From Anthonomus grandis grandis (taxonomy: Eukaryota > Arthropoda > Insecta > Coleoptera > Curculionidae): a stretch of 64,000 bases of DNA. The notes beneath the pieces were generated by a model. The model saw only the letters and a program-made list of their open reading frames with translations. It was not told the origin of the DNA and did not search any database. The stretch lies in the NCBI RefSeq assembly GCF_022605725.1, contig NC_065548.1:16835644-16899643 (forward strand). The letters run 5' to 3'. Numbering within the stretch: the first letter of the stretch is position 1; every line of letters begins with the position of its first letter. Below, one piece after another: positions 60,954 through 64,000 of this stretch. The translations under genes were made by a program, and so were the position numbers.

Positions 60954-61109
60954 TAGGGGTTGGGGAGGTGGTCTGGGCTCTAATCGGCGTAAGGCTGAAC
61001 GGTCCCTAGCACACCTCTTGGGTAGTTTGTTGGACCTGCACGGAGACCTTTTTTTTGTTTTTCTCCTTGGCTAGCACCTCCATAGTCATCAAACTACCAA
61101 GACTACAGG

Positions 61110-61151
61110 ATACTCCCGTCAATGATCGGGAGTATGCAGGCCTAGCCTGCA
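61110..61151 (+). promoter_or_regulatory. Two adjacent perfect hairpins in the LINE 5' UTR
   Basis: ATACTCCCG/CGGGAGTAT (61110-61118 with 61127-61135, loop of 8) is followed at once by GCAGGC/GCCTGC (61136-61141 with 61145-61150, loop CTA). Probably an RNA structure. Confidence 0.7.
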
Positions 61152-61566
61152 TCCTACACGCGGTAACCCTGTTGAAACTAAATCCTGTAGATCTAGACTG
61201 GACGTCGATAAACTCCCCGGCAATAACACCTGGGATTGTTGGACTAGAGTCACACCTTTCTTCCGCTATTCTTGGGTGTGCCTCTGCTTTCTCTTCTTTC
61301 TGCTTACTATCTGCCACCCTCGGCCTGCTGTTCTTCTTTCTTAATGTTCGTCTTTTTTTTTTTTTTTTTTTTGCCTGTCTTCTTCTCTTCTTTAGCCCAA
61401 TCCAAGGTGTGTAGGCAACGTGCCGAGGGATGAATGGCCGTGGGGCAAAACACGGTCGTAGACGTTCCCTCTGGAATACCGGGTGACCTTCCAGAGTATC
61501 CAGCCTTACCCAGGTAAACGGCTCTGCCTGGGTGGACCGCTATTCCGTTATACTCGTGGGACCAAC

Positions 61567-62664
61567 ATGGACCATCTAAAAACCAAAAAAACTCTCTCTC
61601 CCCTTCGTTCCCCCTCCACTATGGCGGGCTCTGATACATCAGAGCCCACCTTTCCTTCAGCTCCTGTTGCGGGCCCTTCCTCTGATGGGCCCACACATTC
61701 TCCCACCCCCGAGGGCTCTGTCTCAGCAGGGAATCCGGTAATCCCCGACGTTAACATTGACGATCTAGCTGGAGCTCTCAACAGGGCACAGCTGAAAAGA
61801 AAGAACCTCTGCGGTTCTGAGAAAAGAAGGAGAAGGAAGGCTAGGGCTGCAGAAGAGGCCAAGGGCTCCCTGGGCTCGGCTTCCGCGGCGGCCCTGGCAC
61901 CCACTCCCTCAGAGGCTTGCAAGCCTGGGGCTTCCACTAAAGAGGGACCAGGCACCAAAAGGCTCAGGACACCCGGGTCTACGCCTACCGATCGCGCTGG
62001 CGGGGCTAAGAGACCGCGGACCGCTGAGTCCCGGCCTCAAGTCAGCTATGCGCGATCGGTCGGCAGCGCCAAGCTGCAGCTGGCAGTGTGCCGTACGGGA
62101 CAACCCGAGGTCGGTTTTACTGGCGAACAGCTGCTGCAATTCGTGGACTCGGTGACTGAGGCCATACTGCAGACTTCGTCCAGCAGTGAGGCACAGTCAC
62201 TGCAATTCCATCCACCGCGGCTGATCAGGAACCACATCCTGTTAACGGCCGCGAACCAGGAAAGTCTGGAGTGGCTCCGTCAGGCACTCCCAAGTCTTTC
62301 CCCTTGGGAGGGGGTCACGCTGACAACAGTGGATCCCTCCACGCTTCGCTTACGCCGGGCCATCTTAAGGATCCCGGGTATTAGACATAAGTCTGACAAG
62401 GACACCCTGAGGCTTCTGGAGCTTCAAAATCCTGGCCTCCCGTGCTCCCAGTGGAGAGTGTGGGAGCGCAAGGAAGAGGCTAAGAACCTCAGGCTGGTGG
62501 TGGGGGTGGATGAGGGATCGGCCAAAACGATAAGGGAGAGACAGGGCTTGCTATTTTATAGCATCACCAGGGCCTCTATCTCCTTTATCGAGAGCAGGAA
62601 AGCGGCTGATGACACCAGGGTGGCTACTTCCACAGTGGCCCCAGGCCCTCGGCCGCCGACTTAG
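61567..62664 (+). CDS. LINE ORF1 protein (DUF4780-like C-terminal domain)
   Basis: An intact 365-residue frame from the first in-frame ATG at 61567 (a second ATG is at 61621). The N-terminal half is rich in Ser, Pro, Ala and Gly and has basic clusters (SEKRRRRKARAAEE, KRLRT, KRPRT) that suit nuclear entry or RNA binding. The C-terminal half (about residues 180-350) is globular: PPRLIRNHILLTAANQESLE, TTVDPSTLRLRRAILRIPGI, LQNPGLPCSQWRVWERKEEA and RLVVGVDEGSAKTI. This matches the DUF4780-type domain of R1/LOA-group ORF1 proteins. No CCHC knuckles are present. The role would be RNA binding in the transposition particle. It ends 119 bases before ORF2. Confidence 0.8.
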   Translation: MDHLKTKKTLSPLRSPSTMAGSDTSEPTFPSAPVAGPSSDGPTHSPTPEGSVSAGNPVIPDVNIDDLAGALNRAQLKRKNLCGSEKRRRRKARAAEEAKGSLGSASAAALAPTPSEACKPGASTKEGPGTKRLRTPGSTPTDRAGGAKRPRTAESRPQVSYARSVGSAKLQLAVCRTGQPEVGFTGEQLLQFVDSVTEAILQTSSSSEAQSLQFHPPRLIRNHILLTAANQESLEWLRQALPSLSPWEGVTLTTVDPSTLRLRRAILRIPGIRHKSDKDTLRLLELQNPGLPCSQWRVWERKEEAKNLRLVVGVDEGSAKTIRERQGLLFYSITRASISFIESRKAADDTRVATSTVAPGPRPPT

Positions 62665-62783
62665 AAAAGGCCACTACTGCTGACGCCGCAGCTTCCGAGG
62701 GGCCAGGGCTATCCGTAGACGATGGCCCTTCCAGCTCCAAGGACTAAGCGTACTGGCAGTCACCTATCCCCATACCATACAGC

Positions 62784-64000
62784 ATGCCTTTAAGATTTCT
62801 GCAGGCGAATCTACAGCATGGAAGAGCGTCCACCGCTGTTCTGTGCAAAAGGCTCACTGAGCTCCATATCGACGTCGCCTTGTTACAGGAGCCCTGGACT
62901 TACCAGGGCTCTGTTAAAGGCCTGGGTTTAACTGGCGGCACAATACATAAACTTGTACCTTGTGAGAATCCCCGCGCAATCATCCTTACTAGGAATGTGC
63001 GGTGCTTTCTCCTCTCAGGTCTCTGTACAAGGGACCTAATAGCCGCCAAACTGTCAATGGACACGGGGAAGGATCTGGTGGTCTTTCCTACTTTCCCATC
63101 GAAATTGAATCACCCCCCCCGGCCGTCACTGCGGTGGTCAAATACTGTGAAGACTTGGGTCTCCCGCTTCTCATGGGCTGCGATTCGAATTCACATCACG
63201 GCCTTTGGGGATGCGGAGATGAGAACCCAAGGGGCCGCTCCCTGGTTGACTTCCTGTGCTCAAATGGCCTAGAACTACTCAACCGAGGCAGTGTCCCAAC
63301 TTTCTACTGCAATAGGGGTCAATCAATTATTGACCTTACTATCTGTTCACCTAGTACTGTGAACCTTCTCAGCTCATGAAGAGTGTCCCTTGAGGTCACA
63401 ATGTCGGACCACAGGCACATTCTTTTTGAAATAAAGAAGCAGGCTCGACACGATACCCCAGCCTACAGAAACCCAAGGTGCGCTGACTGGGACCACTTTC
63501 GAGAGGAACTAGTCGGTGGTCTTACGGACATGCCGGCAAGGTACACACTTCCGGCCGACACAGAGATCGGGACTGTCAACCTGACTCATGCGATAGTCGC
63601 GGCATTCGAGGGCAGCTGTCCCCTCAGACGGAGACCCGCCAATGCCAAGAATGCCTGGTGGAACAAGAACACGGAAAAGCACCGTGACAATACGCGTCGG
63701 CTCCTTCGCAGGGCTGAGCGCACTAAGCTTGCCAGTGACTGGGATGCGTTCCACGCAGCTCAAAGGCAATACAAAAAGACACTCAGGGACTCCAAAAGAC
63801 AGTGCTGGAGGCGGTTCTGCGATGATGTTGAAAACACACCATCCGCAGCACGACTGTGCAAAGTACTGTCCAAGGAACCTGGAACTAAATTGGGGTCGCT
63901 GTCACTTCTAGATGGCGGCTTTACTACCAATGAGCGGGAGTCACTGGAGGTCATGCTGCGCACTCACTTCCCAGACTCCAACTCAACTCGCGATCCTCCT
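62784..64000 (+). pseudogene. LINE ORF2: apurinic-type endonuclease and pre-RT region, partial
   Basis: Starts MPLRFLQANLQHGRAST (ATG 62784). The endonuclease has ALLQEPWTYQG with the catalytic glutamate near residue 37, then AIILTRN. A frame change near 63084 precedes YFPIEIESPPPA. The DxNxHH motif is seen as GCDSNSHHGLWG (63180), then NPRGRSLVDFL and SIIDLTICSP. A TGA at 63377-63379 stands where relatives have Trp, and TMSDHRHILFEI (63400) carries the SDH catalytic pair. The following 200 codons are open: NAKNAWWNKNTEKHRDNTRR, SKRQCWRRFCDDVE and AARLCKVLSKEPGTKLGSL, ending HFPDS at the edge, just before RT. One frameshift and one stop make this copy inactive. Confidence 0.85.

Larger units (their letters stand above)
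60956..64000 (+). mobile_element. R1/LOA-type LINE, 5' end intact, runs off the window
   Basis: Base composition jumps from about 30% to over 50% GC at 60956. A ~600-base 5' UTR, ORF1 (61567-62664) and ORF2 (62784 to the edge) have the layout of R1/LOA-group LINEs. The 5' UTR starts with G-rich sequence and contains strong hairpins. The coding frames are much better preserved than in other LINEs here, so the copy is young, though ORF2 has two lesions. The 3' part and target duplication lie beyond 64000. Confidence 0.88.

Noticed and set aside
61483..61566. Upstream extension of LINE ORF1
   Set aside because: It would need a GTG start; the first in-frame ATG is 61567.
61006..62237. Several long minus-strand frames
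   Set aside because: They are antisense to the 5' UTR and ORF1 of a GC-rich LINE, where open frames arise by composition.
49473..64000. First coding exon of CASK
   Set aside because: I looked for sequence coding for the conserved start of the kinase domain on the minus strand and saw none; it probably lies beyond the window.

Overview
The window is AT-rich eukaryotic DNA and lies wholly inside the introns and a few small exons of one host gene. Four minus-strand exons (49360-49472, 49197-49302, 26130-26207, 19097-19275) have GT/AG splice sites and compatible phases. They encode about 158 contiguous residues of the N-terminal CaM-kinase-like domain of CASK (CMGUK, calcium/calmodulin-dependent serine protein kinase). 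The protein sequence and the mobile-element families point to an arthropod, most likely an insect and possibly a beetle (inference). The first exon and everything after the kinase mid-region were not found here. The rest of the window is intron filled with mobile elements, nearly all broken.

Layout, left to right. 1-19096 (downstream intron): a dispersed repeat with a hammerhead-ribozyme-like core; a Tc1/mariner-type element with ~0.8-kb inverted repeats (3120-6376); a gypsy-type LTR element (7199-9973) nested in a non-LTR retrotransposon (LINE); a second copy of the dispersed repeat with a LINE inserted in it (10105-12165); and a pogo-type transposon (15081-17651). 19276-26129: a mariner fossil and a LINE with an (ATT)n tail. 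26208-49196 (a 23-kb intron): a BEL/Pao LTR retrotransposon (26844-34688) with almost identical LTRs inserted in a LINE, then a decayed LINE and three mariner-type fossils. 49473-64000 (upstream intron): several LINE fragments, two more mariner-type fossils, an old partial duplication of the CASK exon region, and at the right edge a GC-rich R1/LOA-type LINE (60956 to the edge).

The nesting gives relative ages. LINE fragments are oldest where LTR elements sit inside them with target-site duplications (TTAG for gypsy, AGCAG for BEL). The BEL element is the youngest dated insertion, with 2 differences between two 1042-bp LTRs, yet its pol is already broken in three places. No RNA genes, CRISPR arrays or multi-gene pathway were seen. 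The points most worth a second look are the substituted CASK catalytic loop, the decayed duplicate exon, the covarying ribozyme-like motif, the perfect foldbacks inside LINEs, and the structured 5' region of the GC-rich LINE.
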